Positions 31,486-42,582 are shown, counted from the first letter of the stretch. The stretch is 64,000 nucleotides of DNA from Semisulcospira habei (GCA_036245525.1 BTPG01000002.1:121435451-121499450); one strand, 5' to 3'. Notes: a model not told the origin generated them from the letters alone. Numbers and translations: made by a program.

Positions 31486-31954
31486 AAAGCCCACACGTGA
31501 AAACACATGAGCAAGGTCGCTCGGTGTAGAACGAAAAGGTGAACCTTGTCTTTGTATGCTGTATGCAGAAGGTCCTTGGGCCGTCAGTACTGAGTGTACC
31601 ATAGCGCACCGACGATGGCCTGCCCAGAACCTTTTGCTCGCCAGGTGCAAGTTTGCAGGTTCTTGTGTGAACAAGGAGAGACACTTGAGAGCAGCGTATG
31701 GAATGGACTAGCGAGACATACATGTACCTCGGTGAACAAACACGGTCTGGATTTAAAGAACGGATGTGTTGGCATTCCCGACCACAGGGCGAGGAAACTT
31801 GCACGAGTTACGGCCCCTTTACATAGATTTTACTGTAGGGGACATAACAGCCTTAGAATCCCTCGTCTTGTGTTCAGACGTCTCTCTCAAGCGTGTTGCC
31901 TAGATCAACAGGAAAATTGCTGTAGAAAAACAGGCTCATTCAAATCATTCTTTT
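31486..31954. other. No gene seen
   Basis: The 150-codon plus-strand frame at 31594-32046 runs into an A element and overlaps open frames on the other strand. No domain recognised. Confidence 0.4.
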
Positions 31955-31969
31955 CAATGTGTACCATCC

Positions 31970-32045
31970 GTCTCCAAGAGGAATTGATCACTGATGATGA
32001 GCCCCCGCATCCGCGGGGGCTCATGATGATCTATTCCTCTTGCTA
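31970..32045. mobile_element. Family A core hairpin
   Basis: AGAGGAATTGATCACTGATG lies opposite ATGATGATCTATTCCTCTTG, with a perfect centre GAGCCCCCGCATCCGCGGGG. The GATGATGAGC/GCTCATGATGATC change is reflected in both arms. Confidence 0.7.
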
Positions 32046-32528
32046 ACGACCCAGCTTAGATTTTTCCCTTTCAAGCAGACGACACATTCAGGCGTTGAGG
32101 GTAAGAGAATCCTCTTTAGGCGTGTTGACAGAAAATTATATGGATGGCATGTCCATATATAAAAATTATGGGATATCCCAGCCGTCTGTCCTTGGTAAGG
32201 TGTTTAGAGATCACGTTTCTTTCCATCGGCAAATAACACCAGCTAACAATAACACACATTTGTTTGTTTGTTTGTTTGTTTATGGTTTTTTTTCACTATA
32301 GGCCGTCTACGATGGACAGAGCTGGGTAAAACTGTATCCAATTCTGTCATTTTACTTCTTTTTTTTAAAAAAAAATTGCTACACAATCGTGCTAGAAACC
32401 CCCGTGGCTGTTTCGGTCTTTCGAGATTCAAGTGTAGTAAAATGGAACAGACTCGTAACATATGAGCATGGGGTGCAGATTCTCATGAGCCTCTGCAGTC
32501 GCACAAGCTCTTGAGGGATCATTTAAAT

Positions 32529-32611
<83 letters not shown>
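32529..32611. repeat. TA microsatellite
   Basis: About 80 bp of TA. A decayed A half-hairpin lies just before it at about 32470-32518. Confidence 0.95.
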
Positions 32612-32616
<5 letters not shown>

Positions 32617-32859
32617 TGGCATTATAATGGGAATGCAATTTGCCTTTAGAGCACCTGTTTAAAGTTATATCATTTCTGCCCGCTGGCTACGTCTGCGGCC
32701 GATAATTAAGATGATTATTAGGCCTTTTATATCTGGGAACAACTTTGTAGTAGATCATTCTCACAGTGGGCAAAAAGCCCGGTGCTTGGGACGAACGTCC
32801 GCGCACGTTTCCCAGCACATCCGTGTGCGGGCCAGCTAAGACAAATGTCGACTTAACTC

Positions 32860-33073
32860 TTATCCCACTCAGCCCTGATGCACTACAGCAGGAGATGGAT
32901 CAACCATGATAATTCAAGGGTAGTGCCAGATTAGCTTGCAACCTGTCGGCGCCAAGCTAATCTGGCACTACCCTTGAATTATCATGGTCGATCCATCTCC
33001 TGCAACAGGTGCATATTCGTTAGAAGACGCCTCCAAAATTTGAGAAATACGTGCGTCGGGCTGAATGAGTTAA
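32860..33073 (-). mobile_element. Family B MITE, 214 bp, reverse orientation
   Basis: TTATCCCACTCAGCCCTGAT at the left (TTAA decayed to TTAT) to GTCGGGCTGAATGAGTTAA at the right. The hairpin has the arm pair CAACCATGATAATTCAAGGG and its complement. The total length is again 214 bp. Confidence 0.85.
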
Positions 33074-33148
33074 ACTCTCAGAACTAAATGACTTCCATTC
33101 TTTTCTTTGTTTACTATCAGTACTAGCGTGCACGTGTCAGTTCGCTCA

Positions 33149-33419
33149 TTAACCCCCTCACTGCCAGTGCGCAGATTGTTTTGTTTTTTTATCTCAAATG
33201 TCAGCTCAAATTCAAGGACCCCAAGCCGTCATTTAAAAAATAAGAAATAATAAATACATTTTCTTTATAACCAAAAAAAAAAACCACAAACATGGATACA
33301 AAGTGGTTTCAGCAAGAGATATAGATCCTCATGAGACCCCGCAACTGCGGGGACTCATGAGGATCTATACCTCTTGCAGTTGGGTGGTGTTCACATTTTC
33401 TCGTCCGTGAAGGGGTTAA
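33149..33419 (+). mobile_element. Family A MITE with an A-rich insertion
   Basis: TTAACCCCCTCACTGCC to CGTCCGTGAAGGGGTTAA, 271 bp. About 55 bp of A-rich sequence (near 33232-33290) interrupts the left flank between GCCGTC and AACATGGATACAAAGTGG, accounting for the extra length. Confidence 0.85.
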
Positions 33420-33578
33420 GCTGAAACACTACAACAAGATGCGGATCGACCATGATAGTTCAACCTTGGGTTCGCTGTGCCAAACTCAGCGTGGCCTCTC
33501 AGGCTGGACACCTGTCTGTATCTGTTCTGGTTCTGCCCTTGATGTAGCATGCTGGATCTGCGTCTAGGGCTTAGTGTA

Positions 33579-33950
33579 TTAACCCCTTCATTGCCGATAA
33601 CAATTTGAACACGATGAAACTGCAAGAGACATAGATCTTCACGAGCCACCGCAGTTTACTGGGGCTCATGACGATCTATGCCTCTTGACGGCTATGTTAT
33701 CTGGGTGGCTTGACCGCTTTGGCGCTACATTTATTTTTAAGCAGGAACGCATACACAAAAGTTATACGTTTAGGGTTTAACGTCTTGTGTCCACCACGAA
33801 GGTGATATCAAAGACCAAAATAGGGTCTGAACAAATTTTGACCCCAGGTGGATTCAAACCCGGGGCCTTTCGGTCGAGAGTCGAACGCCCTACCACATAG
33901 CCACCCAGCATCATGAACGCAGTCTGCTTCCACTGGCAGTGAAAGGGTTC
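33579..33950 (-). mobile_element. Family A MITE interrupted by a tRNA-derived SINE
   Basis: TTAACCCCTTCATTGCC at the left and CCACTGGCAGTGAAAGGGTT then CAA at the right. The hairpin is at about 33615-33690. The SINE at 33770-33908 lies between the hairpin and the right end. Confidence 0.75.
33770..33908 (-). mobile_element. tRNA-derived SINE, reverse orientation
   Basis: On the minus strand: GGGTGGCTATGTGGTAGGGC (A box region), GGGTTTGAATCC (B box), CTGGGGTCAAAATTTGTTCA body, and a 3' end GACACAAGACGTTAAACCC. Same family as 19513-19664. Confidence 0.82.
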
Positions 33951-34159
33951 AAGTGCATTCTGTTTCTCGTGCAATCAGTCGGTTGTTTCACTTTCAGAGC
34001 CAAAATTTGGGTCTACACTTCACGGGAGACAGTTCAACCTTGATAGTTCACAGTTTGTGCCTGATTTGCTCGTCAGTATGATCTGGGGAGGAACAACGCT
34101 GATAAGGGACCATGACTCTTGATCTCTTTGGGTCTATCCATCATACCGAGACGTCTACC

Positions 34160-34325
34160 TTGACAACCTGAACACCACCCAACTGCAAGAGGTATAGATC
34201 CTCATGAGCCCCCGCAGTTGCGGGGGCTCATGAGGATCTATACCTCTTGCTGAAACCACTTGGTATCCACGTTCCTTTGACGACATTATCGTTGGATTCA
34301 CAACGATTTCAAAAACACGGTCTGC
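34160..34325 (-). mobile_element. Family A MITE, ends decayed
   Basis: AACACCACCCAACTGCAAG leads into a perfect hairpin at 34185-34252 around CCCCCGCAGTTGCGGGGG. The flank CCTTTGACGACATTATCGTT and AAAACACGGTCTGCG follow, but both TTAA termini are gone. Confidence 0.75.
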
Positions 34326-34759
34326 GAATCTCACGAACAAGTGTAAATGCCGTCAGAAAGACTATTTTTAGCACCAAATAGAATTGAACTGGAGAACTGA
34401 TATTTGAAATAATAACCAAGGACCCCCACCCCCACCCCCACCCTCCATCCCCACCCCACCCCACACACACATACACACACACGCACACACATACACACAC
34501 ACACCCTGAAGCTATCGCCAGCACAATTCGTGTCTTCGGGACAGAACTTTTTTTCTTTTTCTTTTTTTTTCTTCCGACAAGTATACTTTTTTCACTGTAC
34601 ACGTGTAGGCATCCTGGCAATTGTGGTATTCGGTTGTTACATCCTTTATGTGACATGTCTCGAACGCTAAGTTTGCTGCATATCCAAATATGGCTCGCCT
34701 CGTGTGATGAGTAGTGTGACCTCGCTTTTGTGCTCTCTTCGTTCCAACAGTGAAAAACA

Positions 34760-34845
34760 ATGGTTACAAAGTAAAGTAGGTTATAGCTTGTAACCTTCCT
34801 AAAATATTAGCACTGGCAGTCTCCCCTTTTCTTTTCAGTGAAAAA
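34760..34845. repeat. Dispersed repeat, inverted partner of 8378-8445
   Basis: GTAACCTTCCTAAAATATTA and GCACTGGCAGTCTCCCCTTT are the reverse complement of the block at 8378-8445. Confidence 0.65.
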
Positions 34846-35105
34846 CAATGTTCCGCTCCAATGCACCTGACGAACTCGTCTGTTTGTGTTATCTTGATGT
34901 GTCTACTTTCTGAATTCTGAATTCTGAATTCAATCGTCTTTTTTTTCCAGATTTACACTACGTATGTGCTGTGGTTTGAATAAAGGTCCCAGTTTGTTCT
35001 GTATGTTAATATTTCATAAAACAAAGAAGTTTGTATTCATTCAACATTAAATCTTATACGTAGCCGTCCGTACCGTTGTAGTTGTTCGTTCACTGTTACT
35101 AACTT

Positions 35106-35325
35106 ACGTAACACATTCTACCCCTGAACCGAAATCCCAAAAATTTGAACTGACTTGCCCTCTGAAGGACTGTATTACAATTCTAGAAACAGATCGAGCA
35201 TGATAGTTCAAGGATGGTGCCAGAATAGCTTGGCGCCCACAGGCGCCAAGCTATTATGGCACCATCCTTGAACCATCACGCTCGACCCATGTCGCTGTGG
35301 TGTGTCGGGGCTGAATGAGATAAAT
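35106..35325 (+). mobile_element. Family B MITE, diverged ends
   Basis: TAACACATTCTACCCCTG to GGGGCTGAATGAGATAA. The hairpin CATGATAGTTCAAGGATGGT and complement surround TTGGCGCCCACAGGCGCCAA. The AGGATGGT variant is mirrored in both arms as ACCATCCT. Confidence 0.8.
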
Positions 35326-35500
35326 TGATTTTAGTGGAATATCACTATTGTCTTTTTGTGCTACTTTTACAAAACCTTTTTTTTCCGATTATTTCGATGA
35401 AAGCCAGATTGAAACTTTCAAACAGCTCTTACAAATTTCAGGTTAAAATTGTGCTTGTTATGCTCCAGTGAACTGAATCCGTCCCACATTTTCGCTACCC

Positions 35501-35566
35501 TAACCCTTTGGCTGATGGTAGCGTTTAATGTCCTGGTGAGTCCTGTCGGGGGAAGTCAAAGGTTAA
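35501..35566. mobile_element. Family D element, diverged
   Basis: TAACCCTTTGGCTGATGGTA at the left, GTCAAAGGTTAA at the right. The inner right arm is lost. The final TTAA is the first TTAA of the following A element. Confidence 0.65.
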
Positions 35567-35757
35567 CCCTTTCCGTACAACTGTGCGTATATTTTGTTTC
35601 TTCGTTTATTCAGCGACCGAAATCCACAACCGTCCAAGGAACATGGATACAAATTGGTCTCAGCAAGAGGCATAGATCATCATGAGCCCCTCAACTACGG
35701 GGACTCATGAGGATCTATGTCTCTTGCAGTTGGGTCGTGTTCGGTTTTCTCGGCAGT
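35563..35757 (+). mobile_element. Family A MITE abutting family D
   Basis: TTAACCCTTTCCGTACAAC begins it. The hairpin at about 35663-35729 is imperfect (GAGCCCCTCAACTACGGGG). It stops at TTTTCTCGGCAG, without GTGAAGGGGTTAA. Confidence 0.75.
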
Positions 35758-35839
35758 CGCCCCAAACCATGCAACTATGGCTTGTCAGTTTTCATCGTGG
35801 ACAAAACTCCGAAACACACCTTTAGAACAAAATACAAAT

Positions 35840-35915
35840 TGCCAGCAAGAAGCATGGATCCTCATGTGTCTCCGTGAATGGCTCATGAGGATCTATGCCT
35901 CTTGAAAATGATTGA
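35840..35915. mobile_element. Family A core hairpin
   Basis: CAGCAAGAAGCATGGATCCT and GAGGATCTATGCCTCTTG with a collapsed centre GTGTCTCCGTGAATGG. Confidence 0.6.
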
Positions 35916-35979
35916 ATGATAGGAGAGAGTATGCTGCCTGGTGCGTGCGGATTCGCTTGGGAAACCCGCAACATTACAA

Positions 35980-36016
35980 CGCCAACGGCGGCCTGATGGC
36001 CTTTTGCGCATTTGGT
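35980..36016. repeat. Family C right half
   Basis: CGGCCTGATGGCCTTTTGCG followed by CATTTGG. No left arm. Confidence 0.5.
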
Positions 36017-36189
36017 ACAGGTGTGTGCTGAAAGGTTTAAGGACTCCATTGACTGTGGGCTAACGTGTTTTGTGCCACTCCACTGGGTACCTATTTGCTC
36101 TCAAAGTCCGTGGAAAAAGTGTATGCAGCGGCGTAATCAGCACTTAGCTTGAAGTGCTGTATGTGCCGCCAAACTTCAGCGTTTGAAGG

Positions 36190-36939
36190 TGTGGGGGTGG
36201 GGGAGGGGGGGGGTCTTACGGGGAAAGCCTGGCACAAACACTTTCTGTAGTCTTAATGAAGGCAATGGGCAGTGGGCAGATGTTCACATCTGCACGGGAC
36301 ATAGACGACCCCGCCCTCCACGAGTCCCCTGCTGCCTTGCAGGACTGGCCGCTTGGCTGCGGAAAGGCTAAGGGAGGAAAACCCTGACATCAAAGCCCCC
36401 GTGTCTCCGGGGAAGGTTTTTGAGCCAGAGACTAGGACAAGGACAGTCTGATATAAAACCTACGACCCGAGGACCTCGATGCCACCGTCCTAGCGTGCTA
36501 GGCCATGGCAGACGAACCAAGGGTTTAAAGGGTGGGGCCAGTACTGCGCACACTGCACTCCACCAAAAAGCTCCACCGCGCAGGCTTTAGGAAACGCCCA
36601 CGGACCATGACAACGACCTTTCCAAGTCCTGTAGCGATGGGCAAGGGGCGAAACGGCAGGTGAAAGATGTCACTGGAAGCCGCAGTCTCAAACCTGCATG
36701 CAGGCGGTTCAGGATATTGGTCGCCTGATGTTGACCTGGGGATGACAACGTCACTCGGCACACCCTGAACGACCAAGCAGCCTTCTCTAGGGACAGCACT
36801 GCTTGCTCCACACGGAGAGGGGCCTAGAAAAGGTGGCCTAACCAAAGCTCATCCCCTCGTAACCCCAGTTGGCTAGCCGCGGTCAACGGGCATCTTCTCC
36901 TGCGGTCAGAAAACAAGAAAAAACAATGGATCCACTTTC
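36190..36939 (+). mobile_element. Probable 5' untranslated region of the LINE
   Basis: Sequence before the first ATG of the 36940 LINE frame, with no foldback elements and a base composition unlike its upstream neighbour. Its exact 5' end is uncertain. Small frames on the minus strand are not supported. Confidence 0.5.
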
Positions 36940-39900
36940 ATGACGACCACGACCGGACTCAACGTAGCATGCTGGAACATCCGAACCATGCTCGACACAG
37001 CAGACAGCGGACGCCCTGAACGTCGCTCCGCCCTTATTGCCCATGAATTGCGGAGGTTAAACATCGACATCGCCGCGCTCAGCGAAGTACGCCTCCCGGA
37101 GGAAGGCAGCCTCCAAGAACTTGGCGCTGGCTACACCCTCTAATGGTCAGGCAGGCCTGCATCAGAAAGACGGCTCTCAGGCGTGGGCTTCATGGTCAAG
37201 ACCCCCATTGCGACTAAGTTGGAAAACCTACCAATGGGTCACTCCGACCGCATCATGTCCATGCGCCTCCCACTGAGACACCAGCAATACGTCACCCTTC
37301 TCAGTGTGTACTCCCCAACCCTCCTGGCAGAGCCTGCAGAAAAAGACAAGTTCTACTCTGACCTGCGCAGCCTCCTGCAGAGCACCCCCGCAGACGACAA
37401 AGTCATCATCCTTGGCGACTTCAACGCCAGAGTGGGCCAAGACTCTGAAGCCTGGAAAGGAGTCCTCGGCAAGCATGGCGTTGGGAACTGCAATGACAAT
37501 GGCCGCCTGCTGTTGGAGTTCTGTGCAGAACAGCAACTTGTCATCACCAACACTACTTTCCAGCAAAAGGACAGTCGAAAGACCACCTGGATGCATCCTC
37601 GCTCCAAGCACTGGCACCTTATCGACTATGTCCTTGTGCGTCAGAGGGACCGCAGTGACGTCCTCCTCACCAGAGTGATGCCCAGTGCAGAGTGCCACAC
37701 TGACCACCGCCTTGTCCGCTGCAAACTCAGGCTCCACCTCAAGTTGAAACCCAAGAAAAGAGGCCCCCTCAAGAAAAAGCTTGATGTCGCCAGCCTTCAG
37801 CGTGATGACAAGAAAGCTGCCCTTCAGACAGATTTACAGCGCATGCTCAAAGACACAGTTGATCCAGCAGACTCCTCCCCTGAAACACTCTGGGAGCAAC
37901 TGAAAACTGCTATTGTAAAATCTTCTGTGGAAGTCTTGGGCTTTGTTAGAAAGAGGAACAAAGACTGGTTTGACGAAAACGACGTGGAGATCCAGGAACT
38001 TCTAGCAAACAAAAGAGCCGCCCACCAGGCCCACCTAGCCCAGCCTTCCTGCCCTGTGAAGAAATCTGCCTTTCGCCTCATCTGCAGCAGTCTCCAGCTC
38101 AAGCTTAGAGAGCTCCAGAACGAGTGGTGGTCGAGACTGGCACAGAGGACCCAGCTTTGCGCTGACAACGGTGACTACAGGGGCTTCTATGAAGCACTGA
38201 AAGCAGTGTATGGCCCTAGGCACCTGGTACAAAGTCCCCTGCGAAGCGCCGATGGACAGGCACTCCTCACAGATAATACCTCCATCTTGAACCGCTGGTC
38301 AGAATACTTTCAGGACCTCTTCGGCGCTGAGCGCACTGTTCAAGAAACAGTCATCCTCCAAATCCCACAGCTCCCACTAAAGGTTGAATTGGACGAACCG
38401 CCCACCGCCGAAGAGACCCACACAGCCATCCACCAGCTCAAGAGTGGCAAAGCAGCAGGCATTGACGGAATCCCGCCAGAGATCTGGAAACATGGAGGCC
38501 CAGCACTGCACAACAAGCTCCATGACCTCTTTCTCTGCTGCTGGGAGAAAGGAACACTACCAAAGGATCTCCGTGATGCAGTCATCATCACCCTATACAA
38601 GAACAAAGGAGAGAAATCTGAATGCTCTAATTATCGTGGAATTACCCTGCTGTCTATTGCCGGGAAAATTCTCGCAAGGCTGCTCCTGAATCGGCTGGTA
38701 CCTGCCATCGCTGAAGACCACCTCCCAGAGGGCCAGTGTGGCTTCAGAGCCAACAGGAGTACCACCGACATGGTCTTTGTGCTGAGACAGCTTCAGGAGA
38801 AGTGCCGCGAGCAGAACAAAGGGCTGTACGTAACGTTTGTCGACCTAACAAAAGCATTCGACACTGTGAGCAGGCAAGGCATGTGGCAGATCCTGGAGCG
38901 ACTTGGCTGTCCCCCAAAGTTCCTAAGCATGATCGTCCAGCTCCACGAGGACCAGCAAGGCCAGGTTAGACTCAACAGTAACCTCTCAGAACCATTCCCC
39001 ATTATCAACGGCGTGAAACAGGGCTGCGTGCTGGCACCAACCCTCTTCACCATCTTCTTTAGCATGATGTTGAAGCAGGCCACAGTAGACCTCGACGATG
39101 ACGATGCAGTGTACATCAGATATCGTCTCGATGGCAGCCTGTTCAACCTCAGACGACTGCAGGCCCACACGAAAACCCTAGACCAACTGATTCGTGAGCT
39201 GCTCTTTGCTGATGACGCTGCCCTTGTTGCACACACAGAGAGAGCCTTGCAGCGCATCACATCCTGCTTTGCAGATGCTGCCCAGCTCTTTGGACTCGAG
39301 GTCAGTCTGAAAAAGACAGAGGTACTACATCAGCCGGCACCCAAGGTAGAGCATCGCCCTCCCCACATCACCATCGGCGAGTCTGAACTGAAGTCAGTAC
39401 ACCAGTTTACCTACCTTGGCTGCATCATCACGTCAGATGCCAAGCTGGACAAGGAGCTTGACAGCAGGCTGGCAAAAGCGAACAGCGCTTTTGGGCGACT
39501 TTTCAAGCGGGTGTGGCACAATCAACAGCTGAAAACGGGCACCAAGATCAGTGTGTACAGAGCTGTCGTCCTCACCACCTGCTGACGTTCGAGTCCTGGC
39601 CTCTACCGACCAACTACGACTCCTCGAACGCTTTCACCAGCGCTGCCTGCGTACCATCCTGGGCATTCACTGGAGTGACTATGTCACCAACGTCGAGGTC
39701 CTTGAACAGGCAGAAACTATGAGCATCGAGGCTTTGTTGCTGCGGACACAGCTTCGCTGGGCGGGGCACGTCTCCAGGATGGAGGATCATCGCCTACCCA
39801 AGATCACTCTGTTCGGCGAGCTTGCTACTGGACACCGTGACAGAGGGGCACCAAAGAAGAGATACAAAGACGGTCTCAAGAAGTCACTTAGTGCTTGCCA

Positions 39901-40198
39901 AATCGACCACCGCCAGTGGTCTTCGCTTGCTGCGGACCGTGACACCTGGCGCTCCACCATCTACAAGGCAGCCGTCTCCTTTGAGGACTCTCGCAGAGCT
40001 AACCTTAAGGACAAACGGCTCAGGAGAAAAAACCGAGTTGCCGTAACTCAGAACCCTGACCAGACCTTCCCCTGCAGCCACTGCGGTCGAACCTGCCTGT
40101 CCCGGATTGGCCTCCGCAGCCACGAAAATGCCTGCAGACGACGTGGGCAAGCCCTATAGAATCTTCGTTCGCGAAGTCAAGCCAAGAGAAATGAAGGC
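36940..40198 (+). mobile_element. Nearly complete APE-type LINE, two disabling lesions
   Basis: One long reading frame encodes a non-LTR retrotransposon polyprotein. The endonuclease starts at the N-terminus (ACWNIRTM, LSEVRL, ILGDFNARVG, ending TDHRLV). RT motifs include NYRGITLLS, FVDLTKAFDTVSR, GVKQGCVLAP and FADDAAL at about 39204-39220. A C-terminal CCHC finger, CSHCGRTC..HENAC, lies at about 40069-40136. A TAA at 37141-37143 interrupts residue 68, and the frame shifts near 39580 just after the RT domain. The stop is at 40157-40159. The rest is open for 800 codons, so the copy is young. Clade is uncertain: APE plus RT plus terminal CCHC, no RNase H seen. Confidence 0.9.
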
Positions 40199-40400
40199 AA
40201 TGCCAGTGGACCCAAATTGTGTGTTTGTAATCAGTGTAAATTCAGCGCCAAAGATCCACAGACGTCCAAGGAAAATGGATTCTGCAAAGTAATTTCCGCA
40301 AGAGGCATAGATCGTCATGAGCCCCCGCAACTGCGGGGGCTCATGAGGATCTATGTCTCTTGCAGTTGGGTAGCCGGTGTTCACATATTGAACGGGTTAA
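40199..40400 (+). mobile_element. Family A MITE, left tip missing at the LINE junction
   Basis: Begins within the left end (AATGCCAGTGGACCCAAATT) directly after the LINE tail and ends ATTGAACGGGTTAA. The hairpin at about 40298-40366 is nearly perfect. The LINE may have inserted into, or been joined to, this element. Confidence 0.8.
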
Positions 40401-40598
40401 GGTATCGCAGCCATTGATAGGTTAAGGTATTGCGTCTGCTGTGAGATGCTTCAGCAGGCTGTGAAGAGGCCTTTGATTGAGTGTCTACTGCATCTGCTCT
40501 GTGTATAGGACAGTCTCACTTCTCATCAAGTACGGGTTATCTTTCGCTGCTCTTTAGCGTAGGAGAACGCTCACTGAGTTCCGGCTGCTGTTTCGACA

Positions 40599-40736
40599 AT
40601 GGCGTCAGCATTAAAGGCTAGATCGGCAAAAGTATGTGGAGGTGGAAAACATTACTGTGTTATTTGCCATAACCACCGAGGAAAAATTATTGACGGAAGA
40701 GTTGTCAAGCTACATAGCTGTCTGTATTGTTTGTAA
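40599..40736 (+). CDS. Short cysteine-rich ORF, probably a truncated exon
   Basis: An ATG in good context (ACAATGG) opens a 45-codon frame beginning MASALKARSAKV and containing HYCVICHNHRGK and DGRVVKLHSC. The C-x2-C then VKLH pattern is reminiscent of the N-terminal half of a THAP-type zinc finger, but the later C and H ligands are absent. The frame stops where the left arm of a large inverted repeat begins (40729), so that rearrangement may have cut a longer gene. GAGTTCCGG lies just upstream, as it does before the SAP exon start at 42582. Function unknown. Confidence 0.35.
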   Translation: MASALKARSAKVCGGGKHYCVICHNHRGKIIDGRVVKLHSCLYCL

Positions 40737-40962
40737 AAAAGTGTATCACATCGCACACTATCCGATGAAATGGCCTGTTTTTTTTATCGGCCGGCCGTAC
40801 ACACTCGAGCGACACAAGTCAGTCTGAATTTTTATGTCTAGTTCATGTGTGTTTCGAGGAAGTTTTGCTTTAAATTGCCGGTACTCCTCATCGTCAGCGG
40901 ACCAAACCGTGGAGATAGTTATTTTGCGCAGCGTTTTGTTGCACGTATCTCGATCTCCGTTT
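40729..40962 (+). repeat. Left arm of a large inverted repeat
   Basis: About 234 bp, nearly identical to the reverse complement of 41303-41534. Contains ATCGGCCGGCCGTACACACT and TGCGCAGCGTTTTGTTGCAC. The spacer is about 340 bp. Confidence 0.9.
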
Positions 40963-41302
40963 AATCCTATCCCCCGTATAAACCTAAAGTATGTCAATGT
41001 AAAGGTGAAAAGAAAAAAGTCGAAAATTGGAAAACCAAGACAACGGAAAGCTTCGTCGATCCGAACCAGTTGCCGTCCATCGTTGTAAGAAAAACCAAAC
41101 AAAACAAAGGAAGGGAAAGGGGAACACCCATATAAAAAGGGGAAGTTTGGAAAAAAAAAAAGTTGAAGATCACACACGCCCATGATACAAAAACCGTATG
41201 AAAATATCAGGGCGTGAGTGAGACAACAACCTGCTGGCATCAGTAGGTAGGCCTTAGAGTCGGTAGTCCTAATCCCTACCAAAAATATGGGGATAGAACT
41301 TC

Positions 41303-41534
41303 AACGGAGATTTTGATACGTGCAACAAAACGCTGCGCAAAATAACTATCTCCACGGTTTGGTCCGCTGACGATGAGGAGTACCGGCAATTTAAAGCAAA
41401 ACTTCCTCGAAACACACATGAACTAGACATAAAAATTCAGACTGACTTGTGTCGTTCGAGTGTGTACGGCCGGCCGATAAAAAAACAGGCCATTTCATCG
41501 GATAGTGTGCGATGTGATACACTTTTTTACAAAC
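41303..41534 (-). repeat. Right arm of a large inverted repeat
   Basis: Reverse complement of 40729-40962 with few differences. On the plus strand it carries an open frame including VWSADDEEYRQFKAKLPR and TDLCRSSVYGRPIKK, whose counterpart in the left arm is on the minus strand. The composition looks protein-like, so the arms may be copies of a coding exon. Confidence 0.88.
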
Positions 41535-42399
41535 ATCATAAGTGGAGAGGGGGGTATATAATCATAGAAAGAGGTATATGGTCAGCTGGGTAGGGGTGGG
41601 AGGGGGGGGGGGTGTTCTGGGCAACAGGACTTCCCTGGGTCCGACCCTGATGCCAACCAACCATCCCATAAGTTTATAGACGAAAACAAAAATGCACTAT
41701 ATTAAAACAAACACATTAACGTTTTATTGGGGGTTTTTTTTGCAGATATTACTAAATTTTACAAGAACAATACATGCAGATACACTTGAGTGGATAATTT
41801 TAAAGTGAACTGATCCCTGAGACTGAGAGCTAAAAAACCTAAAATGAGGACCCAACAAATGTCATTTACTCTGTGCTAAAAGTGTCTGTGTATACATTTT
41901 TTATACATTTTTTTAAAAATCATATCATCTCATGTTACATCATTTTCAACTTCATACTCATTATTTGAAAGGAACTCTGACTATGACAATGAAATAGATG
42001 CTAGTAGTTAGCACTCAGCATTTTGTAAAAAAAAAAAAATTAAATTAAATAATAATAAAGGGGACTGCTCGAAGTACGTTTGATAGCGCTACAAAAATGC
42101 ATAGGTACTCAAGTAAACAGACATTGATTTTTTTTATAAAGTTTATGAATTTTTTTTTAATATTAACAATTTCATGTACTTTATGCCATGTAGAATACTT
42201 TATTTATATCAGAAATCAGGGATAATTTATTTTACTTATATTACAAAACTACTAACTCGCAGATCAAATTTTACACACACACACACACATATGACAATAA
42301 TGTAATTTATAAACAGAGTCCAAAGCACAAGAAGCACATGCTGACAAATATGAAATATTTATAATATATCATATGGCAGTGGTCAGTGGAGTCAACTGT
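41535..42399. other. No gene seen; AT-rich
   Basis: AT-rich sequence with A and T runs and a short CA run near 42272-42290. On the minus strand it lies just past the SAP exon donor, so it may be intron. Confidence 0.5.
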
Positions 42400-42407
42400 T
42401 TACTGAC

Positions 42408-42582
42408 CTGCATCATTTCTTTCCACAGCATCATCGACAGCATCCTCACCATCTTTTCGCAGCAGAAATGTGCCTCTTGCTCTGCGCACTAATTCTTCTT
42501 TTTTTCCACTGACAAGTTGTCCATGTTTTCGAAGAAAATCTTTTAATTGTTTCACGTTCATGCGTTCTATGTCTGCTTCCAT
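42408..42582 (-). CDS. SAP-domain first exon
   Basis: Minus-strand ATG at 42582 opens MEADIERMNVKQLKDFLRKH and GQLVSGKKEELVRRARG. Residues 8-37 fit the SAP helix-turn-helix motif (hydrophobic-x-x-L-K-x-F-L-x-x-x-G then G-x-K-x-x-L-x-x-R), a DNA-binding module. An acidic tail, DGEDAVDDAVE, follows. CAG|GTCAGTA at 42408/42407 is a good splice donor, so the short in-frame stop just past it is probably intronic. Downstream exons are not recognised. In invertebrates such small SAP N-termini often precede YqaJ-type nuclease genes, many of them element-borne; that link is inference. Confidence 0.55.

Noticed and set aside
31594..32046. 150-codon plus-strand gene
   Set aside because: Its end is family A hairpin sequence and it overlaps several open frames on the other strand; no domain recognised.
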